Source: Flavobacteriales bacterium (GTDB lineage: Bacteria > Bacteroidota > Bacteroidia > Flavobacteriales_D > Crocinitomicaceae). Taken from it: 35,342 bases of DNA. The notes under the pieces are model-generated. The model did no database searches, had not been told where the DNA came from, and saw only the letters and a list, made by a program, of their open reading frames with translations. Made by a program: the position numbers and the translations under genes. This document shows positions 7,335 to 15,470 of this stretch, piece after piece. Every line of letters starts with the position of its first letter. Positions within the stretch are counted from its first letter, which is position 1. The DNA lies in assembly GCA_947474675.1 (NCBI GenBank), contig CANJKA010000031.1, positions 1 through 35,342 on the forward strand, given 5' to 3'.

Positions 7335-8936
7335 ATGAGATATTCAATACTTTTAAAATCTTTCATCCTGATTACTTCATTTTCAAACATTTGTCTTGCT
7401 CAGCTCCCTAAATCAGATTTCACTATTCTAAACTGTGTTCCTATTAAAGGTGATTTTTTATTCGCTGCACAAACTGAATTAACCAATTTTCAATACCTTG
7501 AATTTCTTTCTTCTGTAGAAAAAACAAAAGGCAAAGAATACGTAAAACAAATGACTCCTGATTCTACTGTTTGGAATATGCCTATGGGTAACAATCAAAA
7601 ATATGTTGAATATTATTTTAGACATCCTGCCTACAGAAACCATCCAGTCGTTGGTATAACGAAACTTCAAGCGTTAGAATATTGTAAATGGCTGGAGGAA
7701 ACATTAAATAAACTTGAAAATAATAATCCTAAATCTTGCGTACAAAAACTGATCGTTAGATTACCAACTGATGAAGAATGGCAAAATGCAGCAAAAGCTG
7801 GAGATGTAAATGCCCTATTTCCATGGGAAGGTTCTGAAATGAGAAGAACTGATAATAAATTTAAAGGAGCTACTCAAGCTAATTATATTCGTGACACGGA
7901 AAGTTTTACAAATCCCCAAGGAAATCCAAACAATAGCTATGATATAATTGCTCCTGTTGAATCTTATTGGCCAAACAAATACAGAATATACAATATGAGT
8001 GGAAACGTAGCTGAAATGTTGCAAGAAGAAGGTAGAACTAGAGGTGGAAGTTGGGCAAGTAGAGCTCCATATTTAGAAATAAATGGGAAAGATGAATTTC
8101 AAGGCTTTACAAAACCTAGTGCTAAAATTGGGTTTAGATATTTTATTGAAATTGTTGATTTTAAAGACATTAAACAAACAACTCCTTTCGAATTATCGGC
8201 TAAAATAATTGAAGATTACTTAATTTCTCAAAATGAAAATTTATTTATTGGTAAATATGAAGTTTCGAATGAATTTTACAATCTGTTTTTAACTGAAAAA
8301 TGGAATGAAAAGTATAGCCCTAACAATGAATTATGGTTAAATAAAATTGAGTATTCTAACCAATATTTTAATGATTACAACACTCTTTCTGAATATAAAA
8401 ATCATCCAGTCGTTAATATTTCAAAAGAAGATGCATTGGCTTTTTGCTCTTGGTTGACCAAAAAATATGAATCTTTTGAAGACAGAAAATACAAAGGAAT
8501 GGTTTTTAATTTACCCACTGAATTAGAATGGAAGTTTGCTGCAAAGGGGAATTTAAATTTAAGTCCTTTTCCTTGGGGAGGAGAAAACACAACTCTTCCT
8601 AATGGCGAATATCTTTGCAATTACAATCCTGTTGAAGATCGATGGATTATAGATATTGATTCTTCCGTCTTAATTTCAGGCTTATCTAAACAAGAAATTC
8701 AACTAGCTGGAATGAGAGATGGTTTTTTAATTTCTTGTCCTGTTGATAGCTATAACCCAAATTCAATTGGATTGTATAATATATGTGGAAATGTTGCCGA
8801 AATGATTTTAGATAAAAACTTAACTAAAGGCGGATCTTGGGGAAGTTTTCCGAAAGAATTAAAAATCGAAGCCTCTGAAGAATTTACGGAACCTTCTCCG
8901 TATGTTGGGTTCAGAATTTTTGGCGTTATTAAATAG
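7335..8936 (+). CDS. Secreted protein with two SUMF1/FGE-sulfatase-like domains
   Basis: A 533-residue exported protein with a signal peptide ending near residue 22 (NICLAQ). It is two tandem copies of the formylglycine-generating-enzyme (SUMF1/EgtB) fold at about residues 35-275 and 295-533. Each copy has the same landmarks: E[LV]-N-FYLEF-like start, HPVVGI/HPVVNI, LPT-EEW-AAK, FPWG/PWEG, YDI-YN[MI]-GNVAEM, then RGGSW or KGGSW and a closing GFR. In Bacteroidota this fold also occurs in the gliding/T9SS proteins GldJ and GldK, but this protein lacks their lipoprotein start, so I do not call it GldJ/K. The KGGSW stretches have no nearby Cys pair, so formylglycine synthesis is unlikely; a structural or binding role is more plausible. 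Confidence 0.85.
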   Translation: MRYSILLKSFILITSFSNICLAQLPKSDFTILNCVPIKGDFLFAAQTELTNFQYLEFLSSVEKTKGKEYVKQMTPDSTVWNMPMGNNQKYVEYYFRHPAYRNHPVVGITKLQALEYCKWLEETLNKLENNNPKSCVQKLIVRLPTDEEWQNAAKAGDVNALFPWEGSEMRRTDNKFKGATQANYIRDTESFTNPQGNPNNSYDIIAPVESYWPNKYRIYNMSGNVAEMLQEEGRTRGGSWASRAPYLEINGKDEFQGFTKPSAKIGFRYFIEIVDFKDIKQTTPFELSAKIIEDYLISQNENLFIGKYEVSNEFYNLFLTEKWNEKYSPNNELWLNKIEYSNQYFNDYNTLSEYKNHPVVNISKEDALAFCSWLTKKYESFEDRKYKGMVFNLPTELEWKFAAKGNLNLSPFPWGGENTTLPNGEYLCNYNPVEDRWIIDIDSSVLISGLSKQEIQLAGMRDGFLISCPVDSYNPNSIGLYNICGNVAEMILDKNLTKGGSWGSFPKELKIEASEEFTEPSPYVGFRIFGVIK

Positions 8937-8977
8937 TCTCGCCTTTTTATTACTTTTTCACCTTCATCTAAATCAAT

Positions 8978-9020
8978 AAAAAGTCATCAGGAATACTTTG
9001 AAGTATATCTGATGACTTTT
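8978..9020. terminator. Bidirectional hairpin terminator
   Basis: Arms AAAAGTCATCAG and CTGATGACTTTT (12 bp) enclose an inner AATACTT/AAGTAT stem. Flanking A and T runs allow it to work in both directions for the converging SUMF1 gene (plus) and osmC-like gene (minus). The stop codon of the latter (9019-9021) lies in the hairpin's edge. Confidence 0.8.
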
Positions 9021-9471
9021 AATAATTTGGCTCAATTATTATTTTGGTCAGGACTGAATTTGCGATGAAACATTCCTCATGTGCTTTTTCATGCAAGACA
9101 TCTATCATTTCATTGCTTGGTTGATTTTCACCTCTGAACGTTACTTTTGGATGTAAATACAATTCTGTAACTGCCATTTTATTGTTTTCATTTTTTGCTA
9201 AAATAGCTATCGAATCATCTTGATAGGTTTCTACTATGTATTTTTTCTTGGAACAAACGAATAGAAATGTCATCATGTGACAACTGGATAATGATGCTGC
9301 TAATGCTTCTTCTGGATTTATGAAATCAATTTTACCCATGTATTCAGGTGCTGCTGAGGCTTGGAAAGTTTTCCCTCCTTCGAATTCCCATGTGTGGGTA
9401 CGATCATATGCTACGTAGGAAAAATCTGTTCCTTTGTTTTGCCAAGATATTTTTACTTTGTGCTCGCTCAT
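9019..9471 (-). CDS. OsmC family peroxiredoxin-like protein
   Basis: OsmC/Ohr fold, a family of cysteine-based organic-hydroperoxide reductases and related stress proteins, cytoplasmic. The two active-site cysteines are in place: SSCHMMTFLFVC near residue 64 and HEECFIANSVL near 131. At 150 residues the length is normal. The substrate subfamily cannot be told apart by eye, so no symbol is given. It begins with ATG at 9471 (MSEHKVKISWQ). It stands downstream of nothing obvious: the gap to selO is filled by a repeat element. Confidence 0.88.
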   Translation of the reverse strand: MSEHKVKISWQNKGTDFSYVAYDRTHTWEFEGGKTFQASAAPEYMGKIDFINPEEALAASLSSCHMMTFLFVCSKKKYIVETYQDDSIAILAKNENNKMAVTELYLHPKVTFRGENQPSNEMIDVLHEKAHEECFIANSVLTKIIIEPNY

Positions 9472-9520
9472 GTTTTTGTTGTATGATCAATGAATATTAT
9501 TTTAGGGAAATGGCTTGTAT

Positions 9521-9644
9521 CGTTGCATTGCAACGCTATTTTTTTTTGATTTTTGATTGCTTGATTTGTATTGTTTGATGAATATTGTTTGATGAATATT
9601 GTTTGATGAATATTGTTTAGACATAAAATATTATGTCTCTACGG
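9521..9644. repeat. GATGAATATTGTTT x3 array with AGACATAAAATATTATGTCT hairpin
   Basis: Exact units GATGAATATTGTTT at 9577, 9591 and 9605, preceded by weaker TTGATTTTTGATTGC-like copies. They run directly into the hairpin AGACATAAAATATTATGTCT (9619-9638, 8-bp stem, AATA loop) and the tail CTACGG (9639-9644), which ends 6 nt from the selO stop codon. A separate small palindrome CGTTGCA-T-TGCAACG at 9521-9535, followed by CTATTTTTTTT, marks the other end. The unit and hairpin core match the element behind pth. The 179-bp gap 9472-9650 holds no gene. Confidence 0.88.
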
Positions 9645-9650
9645 TTGCAT

Positions 9651-11132
9651 TTACGATGAACAACTGACGGATATGTTTGATGCCCAATCTGGGGGTAAAT
9701 TTGCATAACTCTCAAATTCTGGTTGCTCGTCAAACGGGGTTTCTATTATTTTCAATAATTTATTTACTTCTGTGAAATCATCGTTTTGTGCTTTTTCTAT
9801 GGCTACTTGTAATAAATAATTTCTTAAAATATATTTCGGATTGACAGAATTCATTTTGACTTTTCTTACCTCATCTATACTTTCTTCTAATTTTAATCTT
9901 CTTCTGTATTGAACAGACCAATCATCAAATGAGATTCTATCTGTAAATAAATCTCGAATTGAATTATTTGATTCAAAATCATCTATTTTCAACTCACTTA
10001 ATCTTCTGAAAAACAAGGTGAAATCAACATTTGATTGTTGCATTATTGAAGAAAGTGAATCAATTAACTTTTGGTCTTCAGGATGTTTTGTTTCTAATCC
10101 TAATTTTAAATGAATCAATTCATCATATTTTGATCTGTAAACTGGTAAATATTCAGCTAAAATTTCCTGAACTTCTTCAACTGTTCCTATAAATGGTAAA
10201 AGGGTTTGTGCGATTGCTCTACAATTCCATTGTCCAATATGAGGCTGATTTACGAAAGAATATCTACCTTGATCATCTGAGTGATTGCAAATATGACCTT
10301 GATTAAATGCTTCCATAAACCCAAAAGGTCCATAATCTAACGTTAACCCAAGTATTGACATATTGTCCGTATTCATTACACCATGCATAAATCCTACAGC
10401 TTGCCAATGTGCTATCATTTCTGCTGTTCGCTTAATTACTTCAGACAAGAATGCTTTGTAAGGATTTTCTTTATCCAATAATTCAGGATAAAAATTACCT
10501 ATTGTATAATCAGTTAGAATTTTTAAACTTTCTAGATCTTCTTTGTAATAGAAATGTTCAAATGATCCAAAACGAATAAAAGTAGGAGACATTCTTGTTA
10601 CAACTGATGCTGTTTCAACCGTTTCTCTGTACACTTTATCTTTTGACCCTGTAATACAAAGTGCTCTCGTTGTTGGAATATTTAATCCAAACATAGCTTC
10701 TGAACATAGAAATTCTCTAATTGAAGATCTTAAAACTGCTCTTCCATCCCCTCTTCGTGAATAAGGTGTGATTCCCGCACCTTTTAATTGAAGTTCCCAT
10801 GAACCTTTTGACGAATTAATATTTCCAAGTAAAATCGCTCGACCATCTCCTAATTGACCAGCCCAATGACCAAATTGATGTCCTGAATAAACAGCTGAAA
10901 GAGGTTTTGATGTTGGATGAGTTAAGTTTCCTGTAAATAAATCAACCAAATCTTGTTCAGAAAAAAGCTCTGAATTTAAATCAACTAAACTAGAAGCCTT
11001 ATCACTAACGCTTATGATATATGGATTTGAAAGTTTTGTGGGTAAAAGAGGTGTATAAAAAACGGGATTCAAATTTGAAAATGAATTCTCAAATTTCAGG
11101 GTTTTAAATAATTGTGCTATTTTCTTTTTCAT
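9651..11132 (-). CDS. selO: Protein adenylyltransferase SelO (YdiU/UPF0061)
   Basis: A pseudokinase that transfers AMP from ATP to Ser, Thr or Tyr of target proteins, linked in E. coli to redox stress. Seen: YSGHQFGHWAGQLGDGRA, WELQLKGAGITPYSRRGDGR with the ATP-contacting Lys, SSIREFLCSEAM with the Glu of helix C, HGVMNTDNMSI with the metal-binding Asn/Asp, and DYGPFGFMEAF in place of DFG. The protein is 493 residues and ends VSCSS; the final Cys matches the position of selenocysteine in vertebrate SelO (established family knowledge). It starts with ATG at 11130-11132, about 20 nt from the second MITE-like copy. Confidence 0.95.
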   Translation of the reverse strand: MKKKIAQLFKTLKFENSFSNLNPVFYTPLLPTKLSNPYIISVSDKASSLVDLNSELFSEQDLVDLFTGNLTHPTSKPLSAVYSGHQFGHWAGQLGDGRAILLGNINSSKGSWELQLKGAGITPYSRRGDGRAVLRSSIREFLCSEAMFGLNIPTTRALCITGSKDKVYRETVETASVVTRMSPTFIRFGSFEHFYYKEDLESLKILTDYTIGNFYPELLDKENPYKAFLSEVIKRTAEMIAHWQAVGFMHGVMNTDNMSILGLTLDYGPFGFMEAFNQGHICNHSDDQGRYSFVNQPHIGQWNCRAIAQTLLPFIGTVEEVQEILAEYLPVYRSKYDELIHLKLGLETKHPEDQKLIDSLSSIMQQSNVDFTLFFRRLSELKIDDFESNNSIRDLFTDRISFDDWSVQYRRRLKLEESIDEVRKVKMNSVNPKYILRNYLLQVAIEKAQNDDFTEVNKLLKIIETPFDEQPEFESYANLPPDWASNISVSCSS

Positions 11133-11150
11133 CTCTCTATTTTCTCTATA

Positions 11151-11312
11151 ATACCAAGTGATTATATATTTTAGTTCAATCTACTTATTCTTTTTTCATC
11201 ATTTCTTCTTCAAAAAAATATACCATAGACGATGCTAAGCAACATCTTTTTTCATCGAACTGATTAAAAATAACACCTAATAGTTGAACCAAAATATAAA
11301 TTCATTTGGTAT
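11151..11312. mobile_element. MITE-like element, copy 2
   Basis: A 162-bp copy of the element at 7089-7249. Its left end reads ATACCAAGTGATTATATATT and its right end, reverse-complemented, ATACCAAATGAATTTATATT. The middle shares long exact stretches with copy 1, such as ATCATTTCTTCTTCAAAAAA and TCATCGAACTGATTAAAAAT. It lies in the 336-bp gap between divergent selO and the Lrp gene; the remainder of that gap (11313-11434) is AT-rich and shows nothing else I can support. Confidence 0.8.
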
Positions 11313-11434
11313 AAACTAATAATTACAAAATTAACAATTAGTTTTTAATCTAATTTAGTAAACTTCTTTTTCACAAAACAATTAATCAGTAAAAAAAAAA
11401 CACTATTTTTAGATAATTTATCTGAAAAGTTTTG

Positions 11435-11442
11435 TATATTCG
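11435..11442 (+). promoter_or_regulatory. Candidate -7 element of the Lrp gene
   Basis: TATATTCG, one change from TAnnTTTG, 26 nt before the ATG at 11469. No clear TTG at the -33 position. A weak call based on position and consensus only. Confidence 0.35.
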
Positions 11443-11468
11443 TAACATATTACTAAAACTATAAAATT

Positions 11469-11924
11469 ATGAACGCAATTGACACTCACATCCTTAATAT
11501 TCTCCAAAAGGATTGTACGATTTCTGTAAAAGAAATCGCAAAAGAAGTAGGCTTATCCTATACTCCTACTTATGAACGAATTAAACACATGGAAGAATCA
11601 GGAACAATCAAACAAAGAGTTGCTATTCTTGATCCTGCAAAAATTGGAATTAATCTATTTGCTTATTGTAATATTGTTTTGAAAGAACAATCAAAAACGG
11701 CTTTAGTGGATTTCGAATCTTCTGTTTCTAGACTTCCTGAAGTTATGGAAGTTTTAAGTTTGTCTGGGGTATACGACTACATGCTAAAAATTGCATCTAA
11801 AGATATAAATTCTTATAACGATTTTATCGTAAATAAATTAGCTGAAATTCCTAATATTGGTCAATATCACAGTCACATCGTAATGAGTGTTGTGAAAGAT
11901 GAAACTGCTTATTGTTTGGATTAA
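11469..11924 (+). CDS. Lrp/AsnC family transcriptional regulator
   Basis: A 151-residue DNA-binding protein. Residues 1-50 form the AsnC-type winged helix-turn-helix (ILQKDCTISVKEIAKEVGLS, then TPTYERIKHMEESG). Residues about 65-145 form the RAM/Lrp ligand-binding domain (GINLFAYCNIVLKE, LPEVMEVLSLSGVYDYMLKI). Such proteins sense amino acids and act locally or globally. It lies 150 nt beyond the 3' end of the arginine operon on the opposite strand, so it could sense arginine or another amino acid; nothing in the sequence proves this. A strong bidirectional terminator follows. Confidence 0.92.
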   Translation: MNAIDTHILNILQKDCTISVKEIAKEVGLSYTPTYERIKHMEESGTIKQRVAILDPAKIGINLFAYCNIVLKEQSKTALVDFESSVSRLPEVMEVLSLSGVYDYMLKIASKDINSYNDFIVNKLAEIPNIGQYHSHIVMSVVKDETAYCLD

Positions 11925-11963
11925 ATTTTAGACATTAGATATTTAGATATTAGACAATAGACT

Positions 11964-12010
11964 AAAAGGTTAAAAGTCAGAATGAATATGGCTTTTAACC
12001 TTTTTTATTA
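11964..12010. terminator. Bidirectional terminator between the Lrp gene and argH
   Basis: A perfect 13-bp stem, AAAAGGTTAAAAG (11964-11976) with CTTTTAACCTTTT (11992-12004), a 15-nt loop and a T run on the plus side, A run on the other. It serves the plus-strand Lrp gene and probably also the end of the arginine operon. It is preceded at 11931-11960 by short decayed TTAGATATTAGAC repeats. Confidence 0.85.
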
Positions 12011-12074
12011 CTTGGAAAACTTTTATTTTACTGTTACACCTAGTTAATCAGTCTACTATCTACAGTCTAAAAAT

Positions 12075-13385
12075 CTATTGTCCAATTTTACTCATTTTCC
12101 CATCAAATCTTTCTTTAATTTCATTTGTACATAAATTCCCTATACTTCCTTTATGAGTATGTGAAATTGTAGTTTCTGCTTGAAATGATTTTTCTTCTAT
12201 TTGATTCGCAACGATTTTATAGGCATTTCTGAATGGCATTCCTCCTAAAACTAGATTATTGACTGACTCAACTGTGAATAAAGATTGATATTTTTTATCA
12301 TCGATCAAATCTGTTTTCAATTTAATATGCTCTAACATTAAAACAGTCATATCTAAACAATTTTTCAACTCTATAATTGCTGGAAAAAGACATTCTTTCG
12401 TCAATTGCATATCTCTATGATATCCTGAAGGAAGATTATTAATCAACATCGTTAATTCGTTGGGTAACGCTTGAATTCTATTACACTTCGCTCTAATCAA
12501 CTCAAAAACATCTGGATTTTTCTTGTGCGGCATAATGCTACTCCCTGTCGTTAATTCATTCGGAAAAGTAATAAATCCAAAGTTTTGATTCATATACATA
12601 CAAACATCCATTGCAAATTTAGAAAGTGTACCAGCTATTGTTGACAAAGCCATTGCTGTTATCTTTTCAGATTTACCTCTTGTCATTTGAGCATAAACTA
12701 CATTGTAATTCATACTTTCAAAACCCATTGACTTTGTAGTCATTTCTCTATCTAATGGAAAAGAAGAACCGTAACCTGCTCCTGAACCTAAAGGATTTTT
12801 ATTGACAACATTATAAGCAGCAATTAAAACTTCTAAATCATCACTCAAACTTTCGGCATACGCACCAAACCATAATCCAAAAGACGAAGGCATCGCTAAT
12901 TGCATATGTGTATATCCTGGAATAAAAACCTCTTTATTTTCTTCGCTTAATTTTTGAAGAATATCAAATACTGATTTCGTTTTAATAGAAATTTCTTGAA
13001 TTTCATTTTTAATAAAAAGTTTGATATCAACTAAAGATTGGTCGTTTCTTGATCTTCCACTGTGAATTTTCTTTCCAACTTCCCCTTTTGATTTAGTTAA
13101 AAGTATTTCAATTTGAGAATGAACATCTTCTACTCCTTCTTCTAAAATAAAAGTTCCATTCTCAATTGACTCACCAATTTCAGTTAAACCTTCCTCTAAT
13201 AGATATAAATCCTTTTTCGTCAGCAATCCTATTGATTCCAACATTTTAGCATGTGCTAAAGACCCTTTCACATCTGCTTTCGCCAAGTAAATATCCCAGG
13301 TTTTATCACTACCAATTGTAAATTCTTCTATTTTTTGTTGAATTGACGAGGATTTTTCACCCGTCTTCTTTTGCCAAAGCTTCAT
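12075..13385 (-). CDS. argH: Argininosuccinate lyase
   Basis: Splits argininosuccinate into arginine and fumarate, the last step of arginine synthesis, as a cytoplasmic tetramer. The superfamily signature GSSIMPHKKNPD is at about residue 280, and VEDVHSQIE, SGRSRNDQ and GYTHMQLAMP cover the other active-site blocks. At 436 residues it is a little shorter than E. coli ArgH (457). Its ATG (13383-13385) is 6 nt after the argE stop, so it is the last gene of the eight-gene arginine operon. No repeat element sits at its 3' end, unlike several upstream genes. Confidence 0.96.
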   Translation of the reverse strand: MKLWQKKTGEKSSSIQQKIEEFTIGSDKTWDIYLAKADVKGSLAHAKMLESIGLLTKKDLYLLEEGLTEIGESIENGTFILEEGVEDVHSQIEILLTKSKGEVGKKIHSGRSRNDQSLVDIKLFIKNEIQEISIKTKSVFDILQKLSEENKEVFIPGYTHMQLAMPSSFGLWFGAYAESLSDDLEVLIAAYNVVNKNPLGSGAGYGSSFPLDREMTTKSMGFESMNYNVVYAQMTRGKSEKITAMALSTIAGTLSKFAMDVCMYMNQNFGFITFPNELTTGSSIMPHKKNPDVFELIRAKCNRIQALPNELTMLINNLPSGYHRDMQLTKECLFPAIIELKNCLDMTVLMLEHIKLKTDLIDDKKYQSLFTVESVNNLVLGGMPFRNAYKIVANQIEEKSFQAETTISHTHKGSIGNLCTNEIKERFDGKMSKIGQ

Positions 13386-13391
13386 TTTAAC

Positions 13392-14477
13392 TTAATTTAA
13401 ATTGAATAAAAATGACTTATCTAAGGTCAATTTTTCAAATAATTGAATATATACTTCTACTGCTTTTTCGATTTCTTGAATGAAAATAAATTCGTCTGCT
13501 GTATGTGATCTTGCAGAATCTCCTGGTCCCATTTTTAAAGTTGGAAAATTCATTAATGACTGATCAGATAATGTAGGAGATCCATAAGGAAACAACCCCA
13601 TTGAAATTCCAGTTTGAACAATCGGATGATTAAAATTTATTGACGATGAATTTAATCTAATTGATCTTGGTTCTACTTCACAAGAAACATTTTTCTTTAT
13701 TAATTCAACAGTTTCATTATTTGAATAGGCATCTGTTGTTCTTACATCTACAGTAAATGAACATGAATCAGGAACGATATTATGCTGAGAACCTGCATTT
13801 AAAAGACTGACTGTCATTTTAATTTCACCTAATGTTTGTGATACTTCAGGAAACTTATATGTTCTGAACCACTCAATATCTTTTATCGCTTTGTAAATCG
13901 CGTTTTCTCCTTCTTCTCTCGCCGCATGCCCAGCAACTCCATGTGCAATACAATCCAAAACTACCAAACCTTTTTCGGCAATAGCCATGTTCATTTTTGT
14001 AGGCTCCCCTACTAAACCGAAACTAATTGTACCCAATAATGGTAAAATCTTTTCAATTCCATTTGCTCCTGAAATTTCCTCTTCTGATGATGCTGCAAAT
14101 AATAGATTAAATGTCAAGTTTTTTCTTGTATAAAAATAAATAAAACAGGCCATTAATGAGACCAAAGCTCCTCCAGCATCATTACTTCCTAATCCATACA
14201 GTTTGCCATCTTCAACTAATGGACAAAAAGGATCTCTCGTATATTTTGAATTTGGCTTAACAGTATCATGATGAGAATTCAATAAAATCGTTGGTTTATT
14301 GGCATCAAAATACTTATTTACAGCCCAAACATTGTTTAAGACTCTATTGGTCACAACTCCTTTTTCGTTTAGATAAACTACGATTTCATCTGCTGTTTTG
14401 TTTTCATGTTTGCTAAATGATTCAATTGAAATGAGTTTTCTCAATAATTGAATGGCTTCTTTTGTCTGTTTTTTCAT
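13392..14477 (-). CDS. argE: N-acyl-ornithine/citrulline deacylase (M20 peptidase family)
   Basis: A zinc-dependent M20 amidohydrolase. Metal ligands are visible: HHDT near residue 68, the bridging Asp in LGSNDAGG, SSEEEISG with the catalytic Glu pair, GEPT, and SHTADEF near the C-terminus. The length of 361 residues fits ArgE/DapE. Because the operon encodes an N-acyl-ornithine carbamoyltransferase, the expected substrate is N-acyl-citrulline, not N-acetylornithine, giving citrulline for ArgG; this follows from pathway knowledge, not from the sequence of this enzyme. It lies between argB and argH with 24- and 6-nt gaps. DapE activity is the main alternative, but the context argues against it. 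Confidence 0.92.
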   Translation of the reverse strand: MKKQTKEAIQLLRKLISIESFSKHENKTADEIVVYLNEKGVVTNRVLNNVWAVNKYFDANKPTILLNSHHDTVKPNSKYTRDPFCPLVEDGKLYGLGSNDAGGALVSLMACFIYFYTRKNLTFNLLFAASSEEEISGANGIEKILPLLGTISFGLVGEPTKMNMAIAEKGLVVLDCIAHGVAGHAAREEGENAIYKAIKDIEWFRTYKFPEVSQTLGEIKMTVSLLNAGSQHNIVPDSCSFTVDVRTTDAYSNNETVELIKKNVSCEVEPRSIRLNSSSINFNHPIVQTGISMGLFPYGSPTLSDQSLMNFPTLKMGPGDSARSHTADEFIFIQEIEKAVEVYIQLFEKLTLDKSFLFNLN

Positions 14478-14501
14478 GGCTGCTGTTTTTTAATATTGGT
14501 T

Positions 14502-15341
14502 TTATTGCGATAAATCGCTTTTTTGATGTAAATCGTGATTTTGATGTAAATCGTTTTTAGTCGCGATGAATCGCGACTCTACGAGCGTTGTTCCGGATTC
14601 ATTGAAATCTTGTGCGTTACAAATTTTTATTTTTCGCACACCTTTTTCCAACGCTTCAAACGCATTGTCTAATTTTGGAATCATGCCTTCAAAAATGATT
14701 TTTTCATCTTTTAATCGTTTGTATTCTTTTTCATTTATTGAATCTAAAATTGAATTATCGTCATTTACATCTAATAAAACTCCGTTCTTTTCGAAACAAT
14801 AAATTAAATCAACTTCAAACAAATTTGACAATGCAACCGCTATTTTCGAAGCCATTGTATCAGCATTAGTATTTAATAAATTTCCTTTTCCATCATGGGA
14901 TATTGCACTTATAACAGGAATAAATCCCTGTTCTATGATTTTTTGGAACTGAATTATATTCACTTCTTCTATATCTCCGACTTGACCGTAATCAATTGTC
15001 TCATGGATTCTTTTTTTACTTTTTACTAAATTTCCATCGGCTCCACATAATCCTATTGCGTTACAATCTAATGCTTGTAGTTTTGATACTATATTTTTGT
15101 TAATCAATCCTGAGTATACCATTACTGCTAAATCTAAAGTTTTAGAATCTGTTATTCTTCTACCTTCTATTAATGTTTGAGGAATGTTTAATTTATTCGC
15201 TAAATCTGTTGCTATTTTCCCTCCTCCGTGTATCAATATTTTTGGTTCTTTAATCGCTGTGAAATCTGATAAGAATTTGTTTAGTAGGATTGGATTGTCA
15301 ATTACATTTCCTCCGATTTTTAATATTTTGATTGTTTTCAT
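14502..15341 (-). CDS. argB: N-acyl-glutamate kinase with repeat-encoded C-terminal tail
   Basis: Phosphorylates N-acetyl- or N-succinyl-glutamate with ATP. Amino-acid-kinase fold: KIGGNVID at the N-terminus, the HGGGK glycine loop near 39, GRRITDSKTLDLAVMVYSG, and GTTLV closing the core at about residue 254. The remaining 25 residues (from ESRFIATKND to the stop) are encoded by a hairpin element at 14507-14583 and repeat the peptide DLHQ twice. Typical ArgB ends soon after the GT-hydrophobic motif, so the tail looks acquired. The gene is preceded by a 123-nt gap filled by another element. Core function is firm; the tail's effect is unknown. Confidence 0.95.
   Translation of the reverse strand: MKTIKILKIGGNVIDNPILLNKFLSDFTAIKEPKILIHGGGKIATDLANKLNIPQTLIEGRRITDSKTLDLAVMVYSGLINKNIVSKLQALDCNAIGLCGADGNLVKSKKRIHETIDYGQVGDIEEVNIIQFQKIIEQGFIPVISAISHDGKGNLLNTNADTMASKIAVALSNLFEVDLIYCFEKNGVLLDVNDDNSILDSINEKEYKRLKDEKIIFEGMIPKLDNAFEALEKGVRKIKICNAQDFNESGTTLVESRFIATKNDLHQNHDLHQKSDLSQ
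14507..14583. repeat. Hairpin element inside the 3' end of argB
   Basis: Small hairpin GCGATAAATCGC at 14507-14518, two GATGTAAATCG units (14524 and 14542), then the main hairpin AGTCGCGATGAATCGCGACT (14559-14578, 8-bp stem, TGAA loop) and the tail CTACG (14579-14583, here followed by AGCG in place of G). All of it is in frame within argB. Confidence 0.88.
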
Positions 15342-15361
15342 TTTTCTTGATTGTTTTATTT

Positions 15362-15470
15362 GATGAACTGGGTTTGATGAACTGGGTTTGATGAACTGGG
15401 TTTGATGAACTGGGTTTGATGAACTGGGTTTGATGAACTGGGTTTGACATATTGCAATATGTCTCTACGG
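15362..15470. repeat. GATGAACTGGGTTT x6 array with palindrome and TCTACGG tail
   Basis: Six exact copies of GATGAACTGGGTTT start at 15362, 15376, 15390, 15404, 15418 and 15432. They are followed without a gap by the perfect 18-bp palindrome GACATATTGCAATATGTC (15446-15463) and TCTACGG (15464-15470). The argF' stop codon (TAG on the minus strand, 15465-15467) is inside that tail. The perfect identity of the six copies suggests recent expansion. The element fills the argB-argF' gap. Confidence 0.94.

Noticed and set aside
7335..8936. Naming the SUMF1 gene gldJ or gldK
   Set aside because: It has no lipoprotein Cys and has two domains, and no gld genes are adjacent.
9521..9545. Palindrome plus T run read as a terminator
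   Set aside because: It points in the plus direction, where no gene precedes it; more likely part of the repeat region.
11931..11960. Short TTAGATATTAGAC repeats as a functional site
   Set aside because: Low-complexity AT-rich repeat with no clear unit or partner; common background in such genomes.
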